NCBI GenBank assembly: GCA_039029395.1
Contig: JBCCGG010000051.1
Span: 1 to 41,578 of the forward strand
Length of the DNA: 41,578 nucleotides
Source: JBCCGG01 sp039029395
Lineage (GTDB): Bacteria > Pseudomonadota > Alphaproteobacteria > Kiloniellales > JAKSDN01
Reading direction: 5' to 3'
Shown here: positions 15,707-23,727 of the stretch, piece after piece
Layout of the letters: each line of letters begins with the position of its first letter
Position numbering within the stretch: position 1 is the first letter of the stretch
Position numbers and translations under genes: made by a program
Notes under the pieces: generated by a model
Databases searched by the model: none
The model's input: the letters and a program-made list of their open reading frames with translations, nothing else
What the model was told of the DNA's origin: nothing

Positions 15707-15890
15707 CAGACGTTAGTGAGCTTGTGGATCCTTGCATACACCAAAGGTCTGACGATCCCTCGAGCCGGGGCGGCGTCCTACGGCCGCCTCCTTGGCAGTT
15801 GTAAGGAATTGGCTCCGCCCGAGGCATGTGTATGATGAACAGATCAGCTTCAGCACGTCCCGTATGCGCCCAAATCAACAGCCCGGCCCC
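15522..15890. other. Intergenic region between TPR frame and kinase-TolB fusion
   Basis: A 369-bp stretch if the next gene starts at 15891. It holds the possible degraded minus-strand frame (to 15706) and otherwise nothing recognisable. The next gene's frame is open from a TTG at 15792, so part of this may be coding if an upstream start is used. No clear promoter or terminator seen. Confidence 0.4.
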
Positions 15891-18410
15891 ATGACCCAGA
15901 CCGCTATGCCCATCGCGACCGACATCCCCTGGCCGGAGGCCTACGCCGACCTTCTGCCCTTGATCCGCGACGAGTGGCAGGTCGAGGGCGAGATCTACAT
16001 CCGCCAGGAGCTGGGCGCCGGCAAGTCCGGTGCCAAGGTGCTGATCGTGGACATTACCTGCGCCGGTTTCAGCGGTCTGGCGATCCTCAAGCTGGACAGG
16101 CTGCCCGACCCGAGCGCGGATGAGGCGCCCGAGCCCGAGCGCCACCGCCAATCCCTGGAGTCGGCACTCGACTTCGGCGCCAAGCACATACCCAAGATCG
16201 TCCACACCACCGCGCACGAAGGCCGGATCGCCGTGCTCTCGACCGTTGTGGCCCGCGGCCTGGAGTACGCCCTGCCATGGTTCGCCTGCGGCTACCGGGA
16301 CGGCCTGAGCGCCCTGCACAGCCTGGCCCGGGGCCTCTTGGACGACTGGAACGCGGACTATGCCCTGGCGCCCGGCATGCACATGCCCCAGGAGCTGCTC
16401 AGCGCATGGCTCGGCGAGCGGCTCGATCCGAACGGGCGGCTCCACGGCTTCCTCAAGGAGCGCTGCGGGCTCCAGCCGGACGAGCCCAGCCTCTCCTTCG
16501 AGGGCCATTGGTACCCCAATCCCCTGGCCTTCGCCAACGGGGCCATCGCCCTACCGTCGCGCCTGCGCCTGCGCGCGATCGAGGGCCACGTGCACGGCGA
16601 TCTGCACGGCAACAACGTGCTGGTGCGCTCCCACGGCCAGGAGGAGGCCAACTACTTCCTGATCGACATGGCCCACTATCAGGACCGCCAGTACCTCTTC
16701 TTCGACCATGCCTACTTCGAGCTGGCCTACCTCCTGGAGCGCCGTGAGTTCGCCAGCGCCGCCCAGTGGGACGCCATGCTCGACCACCTGAGCCTGTTCC
16801 ACCACATGTCCCATTCGCTCGGCCTGTGGCAGGACGACGTCGGCCTGATGGAGGCCCTGCACGTAATCCGCCGCGAGGCCATGAGCTGGGTCGAGCGCAA
16901 CGAGGGCCAGCGGCTCAGCTTCTTGGAAAGCCAATACATCCTGGCCCGCGTCGCGGTCGGCCTCAACTTCGCCAACAAACGGGGCATGAGCGACCAAGCG
17001 CGCAGCCGGGCCCTGCTCTACGCCGCCTCCAACTTAAAGGACTACCTCAAGCTCAACAGCGTCGATTGGCCCAAGCACGGCCCGGCGCTGCAGGTCTTCG
17101 AAGCCGACGCACCGCCGATCGTGGTTCATCACGCGAGCGACGACATTCCGCCGTCGCCGATCGCGCCGCCGGTCGAGAAAGACCGCTTGATGGACCAGAA
17201 CTTGACCCAGCTACCGATGCCGCAAAAGCCGGTGGTCGCGGTTCTGCCCTTTGAGAACCTGAGCGGCGGGGCGGACCACGGCCCCTTGGTGGACGGCATC
17301 ACCCAAGAGATCATCACCGAGCTCTCCAAGGTCGACTGGCTGGCGGTGGTCTCGCCGAGCTCGACCTTCGCGCTCAAGGGCCAGCAGGTCAGCGTCGAGG
17401 AGATCGCCCAGCGCATGGGCGCCAACTACGTGGTCGAGGGCAGCGTGCGGGCAAGCGCCGAGCGGCTGCGCGTGACCGCTCACCTGATCGACACCTCGAA
17501 CGGACACCACCTCTGGGCCGACCGGCTCGAGCGCAAGATCGAGGACGTCTTCGACCTGCAGCTCGAGATCGCCGAGGCGGTGGCGGCCAACATCGATTGG
17601 GAGGTCAAGTTCGATGTCCGCGAGCGCGCCCGGCTGAAGCGCGGCGAGGTGAGCGTTTGGGACCGCTTTCAGAAAGCCATGTGGCACCTGATCAAGTTCA
17701 CCGACGAGGACACCAACACGGCAAAGGATCTGCTCGCCAAGACCGTCGAGCTGGTCCCGGGCTACGCCTTGGCCCATGCCGGCGTGGCCTTCGCCGAGCT
17801 GCGCAAGGTCACTTTTGCCGAGACCGACGATCCTGAATCCGCCAAGCGGCGCGCGCTCGAGCACGCCGAGCGCGCCGTTCTCTTGGACGAGCACAACAGC
17901 TTTTCCCGCGCCATATTGGCGCGCGCTCTGTCGAGCCTGGGCCAGCACGACCGCGCGGTCACCGAGGCAGAGGTCGCGGTCGCGCTCAACCCGAGCTCGG
18001 CCAACGCTTACTTGATCCTGGGCGTCGCCATGATTGCTGCCGGAGACCCTGGCGGAGCGATCGCGCCGATTGAAACCGCCATAAGGCTGACCTCGACGGG
18101 CCCTTACACCAAGGTCAAGTGGCTGGCCAAGGCCTTTTGCCTCTATCTGCTCGACGACCTGAGTGGCGCCGAGGCGGCGGCGAGGAGCGCGCTTGACGGC
18201 CGAGCCGTGGGGCCCTTCGGCAGGCTCATCCTGGCCGCCGTCCTGGTGCGCCAGGAGCGCATTGAGGAGGCGCGCCAGACCGCGGCGGAGAGCCTCAAGA
18301 TCCGTCCCGACGTGACGCTGACCAAGGTCGGCGAGGTGCTCGGGCACCTCAGTGCCGACTCTCGGGAGCGTTTCTTGGGCGACCTGAGACAAGCGGGTCT
18401 GCCCGAATAG
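15891..18410 (+). CDS. APH-like kinase domain fused to TolB-like domain and TPRs
   Basis: An 839-aa predicted cytosolic protein. Residues ~15-400 form an aminoglycoside-phosphotransferase-like kinase domain: glycine-rich loop 'ELGAGKSGAKV' (40-50), ATP-contacting Lys67 in AILKLD, catalytic loop HGDLHGNNVLV with Asp237 and Asn242, and metal-binding Asp259 in FLIDMAHY. All key residues are present, so it should be an active kinase. Similar APH-like domains have been described in predicted NTP-dependent conflict systems (TCAD family), but I cannot confirm membership. After a Pro-rich linker, residues ~447-570 form a TolB-like domain ('VAVLPFENLSG', 'VVEGSVRAS', 'HHLWADRLERK'), then TPR-type repeats to the QAGLPE end. 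No cyclase domain is present. The start is uncertain: ATGs at 15864 and 15891 and a TTG at 15792 are in frame, none with a good ribosome site; 15891 is chosen because the domain begins soon after. Confidence 0.85.
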   Translation: MTQTAMPIATDIPWPEAYADLLPLIRDEWQVEGEIYIRQELGAGKSGAKVLIVDITCAGFSGLAILKLDRLPDPSADEAPEPERHRQSLESALDFGAKHIPKIVHTTAHEGRIAVLSTVVARGLEYALPWFACGYRDGLSALHSLARGLLDDWNADYALAPGMHMPQELLSAWLGERLDPNGRLHGFLKERCGLQPDEPSLSFEGHWYPNPLAFANGAIALPSRLRLRAIEGHVHGDLHGNNVLVRSHGQEEANYFLIDMAHYQDRQYLFFDHAYFELAYLLERREFASAAQWDAMLDHLSLFHHMSHSLGLWQDDVGLMEALHVIRREAMSWVERNEGQRLSFLESQYILARVAVGLNFANKRGMSDQARSRALLYAASNLKDYLKLNSVDWPKHGPALQVFEADAPPIVVHHASDDIPPSPIAPPVEKDRLMDQNLTQLPMPQKPVVAVLPFENLSGGADHGPLVDGITQEIITELSKVDWLAVVSPSSTFALKGQQVSVEEIAQRMGANYVVEGSVRASAERLRVTAHLIDTSNGHHLWADRLERKIEDVFDLQLEIAEAVAANIDWEVKFDVRERARLKRGEVSVWDRFQKAMWHLIKFTDEDTNTAKDLLAKTVELVPGYALAHAGVAFAELRKVTFAETDDPESAKRRALEHAERAVLLDEHNSFSRAILARALSSLGQHDRAVTEAEVAVALNPSSANAYLILGVAMIAAGDPGGAIAPIETAIRLTSTGPYTKVKWLAKAFCLYLLDDLSGAEAAARSALDGRAVGPFGRLILAAVLVRQERIEEARQTAAESLKIRPDVTLTKVGEVLGHLSADSRERFLGDLRQAGLPE

Positions 18411-18453
18411 GACGTGGCTTGCGGCGCAACGCGCAGGTTCCTATGGTCGCCCC

Positions 18454-19365
18454 ATGACCAGCCGCCCACCCGCCGCGATCAGCGCCAAAGCCGAGGCCTT
18501 GCTGTCGAGCGGCAAGCTGCCCAGCGTTCCCAGCATGGCGGAGACGCCCATCGCCGAGATCCGCCGGGCGAGCCACGAGGCCTGCCGGCTGGCGTCCAAG
18601 CGTGCGGTAAAGTCGAATGGGGTCGTCTGCGCCGACCGGGAGATCGCCGGTGTATCCTGCATGACCGTCACGCCGCCCTCCGGGCGCGACGGGCGCCAGC
18701 TGCTCTACCTCTTCGGCGGCGGCTTCGTGCAGGGCAGTCCGTTCGAGGATCTGCCGATCGTCGCGGTCCTTGCGGCAAAGACCGGCGCGACCGTCATCGC
18801 GCCCCGCTACCGCCTGGCGCCGGAGCATCCCTTTCCGGCCGGCCTCGACGACATCGCGGCGGTCGGCCGGGCGCTCTTGTCGGCAAATCCCGGCATCCTG
18901 CTGGCCGGCGAGAGCGCAGGCGGCAACCTGGCGCTCGCGCTGGTTCATCGCTTGCGCCGCGAAGGCCACGGCGTCCCCCGGGCGCTTGCCGTGCTATCGC
19001 CCGTTACCGATCTCGACCACAAGGACGACAGCCAGATCGCCGACCGGGACCCCTCGCTGCCGGCCATGCGACCGGTCGAGATTCACGCGGCCTACATCGG
19101 CGAGGGCGACGCCCGCCAGCCCGAGATCTCGCCGATCTACGGCTCCTTCGACCCGAGCTTTCCGCCGACCCTGGTGACCAGCGGCACGCGCGATCTGCTG
19201 CTGTCGGGCTGCGTGCGACTCGCCCGGGTCATGCGCGAGGCCGGCGCGCCGGTCGATCTCAGGGTCTGGGAGGGCATGTGGCACGTCTTCGAATGGTACG
19301 CGAACATCCCCGAGGCCGAGGCCTCGCTCGCCGAAATCGCGGCCTTCCTCGAGCGCCACTTCTGA
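18454..19365 (+). CDS. Alpha/beta hydrolase, HSL-type esterase
   Basis: A 303-aa cytosolic hydrolase of the hormone-sensitive-lipase esterase family. The nucleophile elbow is GESAGGN, the acid is the Asp in TSGTRDLLLSG, and the base is the His in EGMWHVFEW. 'PRYRLAPEHPFPAGLDD' is diagnostic of the family. The oxyanion motif, normally HGGG, reads FGGG (in LYLFGGGF), so the first His is replaced by Phe; the glycines that build the oxyanion hole are kept. Such enzymes cleave short- to medium-chain esters. It lies 43 bp after the kinase-TolB gene on the same strand and may be co-transcribed; it converges with the protease-nuclease gene. Substrate unknown. Confidence 0.9.
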   Translation: MTSRPPAAISAKAEALLSSGKLPSVPSMAETPIAEIRRASHEACRLASKRAVKSNGVVCADREIAGVSCMTVTPPSGRDGRQLLYLFGGGFVQGSPFEDLPIVAVLAAKTGATVIAPRYRLAPEHPFPAGLDDIAAVGRALLSANPGILLAGESAGGNLALALVHRLRREGHGVPRALAVLSPVTDLDHKDDSQIADRDPSLPAMRPVEIHAAYIGEGDARQPEISPIYGSFDPSFPPTLVTSGTRDLLLSGCVRLARVMREAGAPVDLRVWEGMWHVFEWYANIPEAEASLAEIAAFLERHF

Positions 19366-19402
19366 GGCTGGAAAGGCGGGGCGCCGCCGACACTTCGCAC
19401 CT

Positions 19403-21460
19403 TCAGATAAAGCGTATCTGATGACGCGAGAGAAGCGGCGTCTCCGGCTGGGCGCGTCCCACCGCCTCCTCTTGGCTCAGAGGATCGAGATCGGCCAGGC
19501 CGTTGAAACTGATCCCGCTAGCGGTCTCGATCGAACAGATCGAGGTTTGGGTCGCGACACCGAGTTTTGTCGAGGTGAACTGTCCGAATACGAACTCTTC
19601 CTGCGTCGGCAGCGATGCCTCCTGGGTCATCCGGTAACCTGTCGCCGTGAGCTCGCGGGTCTCGTCATGGATGAAAGCAATGATCTTCCAGAAGGAGACC
19701 GGGACCGCGACTCCGTCATAGACCGGGTCGTCGTCGCGAAAGAACGGGCCGGTGAAGACCGAGATGCGCATCCGATCATCGATCGCGTTGTCCAGAGCGT
19801 AGTCCTCGAGCTCCAGCCAGATCGGTGAGTTGAAGGCCTGCATCTGAGGCGTGGCGTTGGTCACGTGCATTGAATCGGTGTTGCCGCGCTTCGCTAGGGT
19901 CGCGCTGCCCCAGCTTGGGTCATTGCGCCTGGTCATGTGGCCGCGACTGAACTTGGGCGGGCTTCCATAGCACTCCTTAATGATCTGCTGAGACTCGAGA
20001 ATCCGAGGATCTCGGCGCCACTTCCTGCGCTTCGCCTTCTTCGCCTCGGCGCCGTTGATGTTGACGGCGCTGAAGTAGCAAAGGCGACGCTTGCGGCTCA
20101 TCACAACGGAAAAGTGCTGGTAGCGCAGTTCGCTTTCCGTTCGGTTGTCGAATTGGAAGGTGAGCACGTCCGTCGGATTGCACACGACGCTTGGAAAGGG
20201 ACAATGGATGCTTCCGTCGGCGAGGAAGTCCCGTAGGTAACCCTCGCGGTCGAGAAAGTCCTCGGGGCGTGCCTCGAAGCTGTCGTCGATGTCATCGTCA
20301 TCACCGGTGACCACGGCGGGCCCCGGGATCGGCGGCGTCGTAGCCGTCGGTTGGGCACCGCCCGGCGCACCGAGCGACACAGTGATGTTGAGCGGTATGG
20401 TGACGGTGGTCGAGTTGCCGGTGCTCTGCCAGGCAAGGACTGGACCGGCTGGCGGGGGCGGTGCCGGTGGCGGAGGCGCGGACACCGTCTCCCAGTAGGG
20501 GCGTCCGCCCCGGAGCACGGCGTTCAGCACCTCTTCCACGAGATCGGCGCGCACCGCGTAATTCGTGCGCATGAAGGAGCCGCTGTAGTGCAGCCCAAGC
20601 GCCTCGCCGCTGTCCAGGTCAATCACCGCGGAACCGGAGTTTCCGCCGAGGGTCGTGCAATTGTGCAACACGCGGGGCCCCGTGACGGCGGTCACGGCGC
20701 CCGGCGCAACACGTTTCTTATTGTACTTACCGCCATAGATGCGCTGCATGAGATCGTAATCGGGAATGCGGCTATCGGACGCTGGATAGCCGATGACCGC
20801 GACGTTGTTGGTCTCGCGCGGCATTGCTGCGAGTGCGATCGGATTAGCGAGCGCGTCGTTGCCCGCGACCTGCTCGACCTCTAAGAAGGCGATGTCGGGT
20901 CCGCGCCTCGGGGCAACGTAAAGCGGCTTTATGAGACGAAAGGCGCGGCTACTCGGATTGTCGAACTCCTGAAGAAAATCAACTTCAGCCGAAAAGGGTC
21001 CGCCAATTCCGGTGACGAAGGTGAACCCGGTGCCGCCCTGAGACACGAAAAAATCGGCAACGTGTCGATTGGTCACGACAACGTTGGCGCGTATGAGCCA
21101 GCCCGTCCCGACCCATTCCCTCTTGCCGTTTTGAAGATTGATCCGTCCGACCGCGCGGATCGCGGCATCGAGTTGCTCTTTCGAACCGACTAGCCGGGCA
21201 CGCCAGGTCTCGATGTCCTGGGGATCTTCGAACTCAAGCTCCGTGGTGTCGCCGATGACGCGTAGCGCGGGCCGGAAGCGGCGCATGATTATGCTCTCTT
21301 CCCCGATTGCCCCGTCGATGGCATCAGGCGTTTCGGGAAACTCCACAGCCATAGCGAGGCGGCTGGTGTCCGAGATCTCTTCGGTGAGATCCCGGTCGGC
21401 CTGCTTGAATTCGGCGTTGAGTTTGCGAAGGCGCTGCAAAGTCTGAATCGGATCAGTCAT
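19403..21460 (-). CDS. Trypsin-like protease fused to DNA/RNA non-specific endonuclease
   Basis: A 685-aa protein with two enzyme domains and no signal peptide, so apparently cytosolic. Residues ~100-320 are a chymotrypsin-fold serine protease with a complete triad: His133 in TNRHVA, Asp189 in PDIAFLE, Ser275 in GGNSGSAV. A Pro-rich linker (~327-340) and an acidic stretch (GDDDDIDD, ~386) lead to a NUC1-type beta-beta-alpha-metal endonuclease (~400-640), recognised by SRGHMTRRNDPSWG (505-518) and HVTNATPQ with metal-ligand Asn535. The family motif is normally DRGH; here the first Asp is Ser, while the general-base His508 and Arg506 remain. The N-terminal ~90 residues are helical/charged with no known domain. 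An obvious idea is that proteolysis controls the nuclease, or that both attack targets in the cell; this is inference. It is a single-gene unit convergent with the esterase gene. Confidence 0.9.
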   Translation of the reverse strand: MTDPIQTLQRLRKLNAEFKQADRDLTEEISDTSRLAMAVEFPETPDAIDGAIGEESIIMRRFRPALRVIGDTTELEFEDPQDIETWRARLVGSKEQLDAAIRAVGRINLQNGKREWVGTGWLIRANVVVTNRHVADFFVSQGGTGFTFVTGIGGPFSAEVDFLQEFDNPSSRAFRLIKPLYVAPRRGPDIAFLEVEQVAGNDALANPIALAAMPRETNNVAVIGYPASDSRIPDYDLMQRIYGGKYNKKRVAPGAVTAVTGPRVLHNCTTLGGNSGSAVIDLDSGEALGLHYSGSFMRTNYAVRADLVEEVLNAVLRGGRPYWETVSAPPPPAPPPPAGPVLAWQSTGNSTTVTIPLNITVSLGAPGGAQPTATTPPIPGPAVVTGDDDDIDDSFEARPEDFLDREGYLRDFLADGSIHCPFPSVVCNPTDVLTFQFDNRTESELRYQHFSVVMSRKRRLCYFSAVNINGAEAKKAKRRKWRRDPRILESQQIIKECYGSPPKFSRGHMTRRNDPSWGSATLAKRGNTDSMHVTNATPQMQAFNSPIWLELEDYALDNAIDDRMRISVFTGPFFRDDDPVYDGVAVPVSFWKIIAFIHDETRELTATGYRMTQEASLPTQEEFVFGQFTSTKLGVATQTSICSIETASGISFNGLADLDPLSQEEAVGRAQPETPLLSRHQIRFI

Positions 21461-21631
21461 TGAAAGTCTCTCAAGCTATTAGGAAGGCTAAAATGAGACG
21501 CACCGCATCAGGAACGGCACGAGAGAGCCTAGCCCGATCTATCGTCGATTGACTAGTGAAACCGGTCCACGCGCGTTATGGTATGGCCGCACACGGCTCG
21601 GGTTAACGGCGTTAAGAGAGTGTCGCCGGCC

Positions 21632-22747
21632 TCAGGCCGCCAGCCCTTCCAGCTTGCCCAGCAGGTAGTCCAGGTCCCCCTCGCCCAGTCGCTCGGCCGG
21701 GTCCTCGGCGGCGGTCAAGTTGCGCTCGAGCATGCGGGCGGTGTAGCGGGCGTGGGGTTCGTCCAGGCCGTCATAGGAGGTCTGCTTGGCGACCTCGACG
21801 CCGGCGCGGATCGCTGGGTAGACGCTCTCCGGCAGGGCGGCGCGCAGGTAGATCGATTCCAGGCCCAGGGTGCCCTTGTCGTGAATAAGGGTGCGCGCGC
21901 TCTGCACCGAGATGCCGGCCAACCTGGCCATGGCCGCCTCGAACAGCTTGAGGTCGCCCAGGCATAGGGAACGCAAGATCAGCGACGGGCTCAGCTGGCC
22001 GGCGCACTGCAGGCGCTCTGCCAAGCGCTCCAGCTCGTCGTCGACCGAGAGCTCTTCCATCAGGTTGAGGATCGCCACTTGGCGCAGGCGGAACAGGCCG
22101 TCGCAGATCTCGTCGAGGGTCGCGTCCTTGCGGTGCAGCACATCGCTCTCGAACTGCTCGCTCAAGCTCTTGTAGAGCGCCTCGGCGGCTCCCGGCGCCA
22201 GGCCAGCGCGGCCACAGAGCGCGCCCACCACCGCCTGGTCCTCGCCGTACTGCTTGAGCAGCACCTCGACCGCCGCGGCGCTGAGCTCGACCGCCGGGTT
22301 GGCCAAGAGGCCGGCCAGGAGCGAGGGGTCGCCGGTCTCGATCACCGCCTCGACCAGCACGGGCGACAGACCGGCGCGCTCGGCCACGGCGCGTTTCAGG
22401 GCCGGCCCGCGCTTGTTGAGCACCTCGAGCAGGTCGAGGTCGCCCAAGGCCTGGCTTTCGCGCACCAGGGGCGCGGCCACGTCGTCGCTGTCGGCCAGGA
22501 ATATCCCGGCGATGTCGCGCGGCAAGACGGCGGCGCCTTTGAGCGCGCCGACCAGCACCTGGCGCACGGCAAGCTCGCCGTCCTTGGCCAGAATGCGAAT
22601 GATGTCCTCGGCAATGGCGCGCTCCGATTGGGACAGGGTCCCGGCGCCATAGGCCTCGGCCACCTTGGCCATGGTGGTCGCCAGGGCCTCGCCCGAGGGC
22701 TCGGCCATGAGGCGCGCCACGTCAGCCATCGAAAGCTGGGTCGCCAT
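21632..22747 (-). CDS. DUF2336 domain-containing helical-repeat protein
   Basis: A 371-aa protein predicted to be almost all alpha-helical with HEAT-like repeats ('LPRDIAGIFLADSDDVAAPLVRESQALGDLDLLEVLNKRG', 'VLVEAVIETGDPSLLAGLLANPAVELS'). This pattern is typical of DUF2336 proteins, found in Alphaproteobacteria. Their role is not established. The ATG at 22747 (MATQLSMADVARLM) is preferred to one 14 codons upstream because the upstream residues are not family-like. It is a stand-alone or two-gene unit with the next gene upstream (22871-23632), 123 bp away. Soluble, no membrane segments or signal. Confidence 0.8.
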   Translation of the reverse strand: MATQLSMADVARLMAEPSGEALATTMAKVAEAYGAGTLSQSERAIAEDIIRILAKDGELAVRQVLVGALKGAAVLPRDIAGIFLADSDDVAAPLVRESQALGDLDLLEVLNKRGPALKRAVAERAGLSPVLVEAVIETGDPSLLAGLLANPAVELSAAAVEVLLKQYGEDQAVVGALCGRAGLAPGAAEALYKSLSEQFESDVLHRKDATLDEICDGLFRLRQVAILNLMEELSVDDELERLAERLQCAGQLSPSLILRSLCLGDLKLFEAAMARLAGISVQSARTLIHDKGTLGLESIYLRAALPESVYPAIRAGVEVAKQTSYDGLDEPHARYTARMLERNLTAAEDPAERLGEGDLDYLLGKLEGLAA

Positions 22748-22870
22748 TTCTTCTTTGCCTCTCTGTCCACGAGCCCATACCTGGGTCAAGGATCCGGTGC
22801 TCGCGGCCTCGCGAGTATGCCGGACGGAGGCTTAATCTTCCTTTAAGGGAGTATCTTTTTTGGCGCTTGC

Positions 22871-23632
22871 CTACTCGAGCGCCAAGAGCGCCTTGGCGAC
22901 CCCGCGCACCTGGCTTTCAACCGAGATATCCAGATAGGAGGTGACCTCGAAGGAGCGGTCCTCATAGACGTCGACGCCCGGATTTTCGGCCTGATAGGCC
23001 GCGATCGCGCGGTCCCGGGCCTGAACCAGCTCGACGATTTGGGGCTGGTAGAGCCGCACCATGGCGCTGATCCAGCGGTTGACCGGCCAGGAGGGCTGGG
23101 CGTGGTCGATCTTGAAGTAGTCCAAAAGGGTGCAGACGTCGTCCGCCTTGTACCAGACCTCGCCGGTTACCCAGCGGTTGACCGTGAAGAGACGGAAGGG
23201 AAAGCCCTCCTTGGTCATGGAGATCGCGATCAGATGGCTGAGCTGGTCGTTCGGATCCTTTGGCGCGACGTATTCGGGTATTTCCGCTGGCTTGACGCCC
23301 GGCGGCATGCCCTTGGGCCGCAGAAATGTGTGGAAATGGCCGTGCTCGCCCTCGAAGCGCTCGGCCGCGGCATGGGCGTGGTAGTAGTACTGGCCGTGAG
23401 TCTCGTGGTCGTAGACGTCGCCCTTTGGGAAGTGATCCCACTCGTAGAAGGTGCCTTGGTGCTTCAAGAGCTCGCCGACGATGTTGTCGTTGGTCTTGTG
23501 CAAGATGCGGTGGATTTCGACGACCTCCTGGCCGGCCGCCGCCATGGCCTCCAGCTCGGCCTTAGGGTGCGCGCTGAAATCCGGCTCGCTGCCGTCCAGC
23601 GCCACCTGCTTGATCGCTTCCGCCGAGCGCAT
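22871..23632 (-). CDS. His-rich protein of unknown function (DUF6969-like)
   Basis: A 253-aa soluble protein starting at an ATG with GAGGAGGGG upstream. The central region has a dense His/Asp cluster: His67, Asp72, Asp75, His76, His79, His85, His87, His97, His99 and His101, in 'WDHFPKGDVYDHETHGQYYYHAHA' broken by aromatic residues and then 'GEHGHFHTFL'. Such a pattern strongly suggests a metal site, perhaps cupin-like, but I do not recognise a catalytic family; the pattern recalls DUF6969, stated with low certainty. The second half has several conserved-looking Trp/Pro stretches ('FTVNRWVTGEVWY', 'WPVNRWISAMVRLYQPQI'). Neighbours (DUF2336, SUMF1-like lipoprotein) give no clear clue. Confidence 0.68.
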   Translation of the reverse strand: MRSAEAIKQVALDGSEPDFSAHPKAELEAMAAAGQEVVEIHRILHKTNDNIVGELLKHQGTFYEWDHFPKGDVYDHETHGQYYYHAHAAAERFEGEHGHFHTFLRPKGMPPGVKPAEIPEYVAPKDPNDQLSHLIAISMTKEGFPFRLFTVNRWVTGEVWYKADDVCTLLDYFKIDHAQPSWPVNRWISAMVRLYQPQIVELVQARDRAIAAYQAENPGVDVYEDRSFEVTSYLDISVESQVRGVAKALLALE

Positions 23633-23727
23633 GGCCCCTCCTCGTCTATCTCGCTTACCTGACGTTCTGTCCTAACATGGCGCCGGGGTCTTTGGACACC
23701 AGCTCAATTTGTCGTGAGTTTTCGGCC

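Noticed and set aside
14493..16508. Long minus-strand frame (671 codons) across the cyclase/TPR and kinase genes
   Set aside because: Gly/Arg/Ala-rich antisense shadow of genes with clear domains and catalytic motifs on the plus strand.
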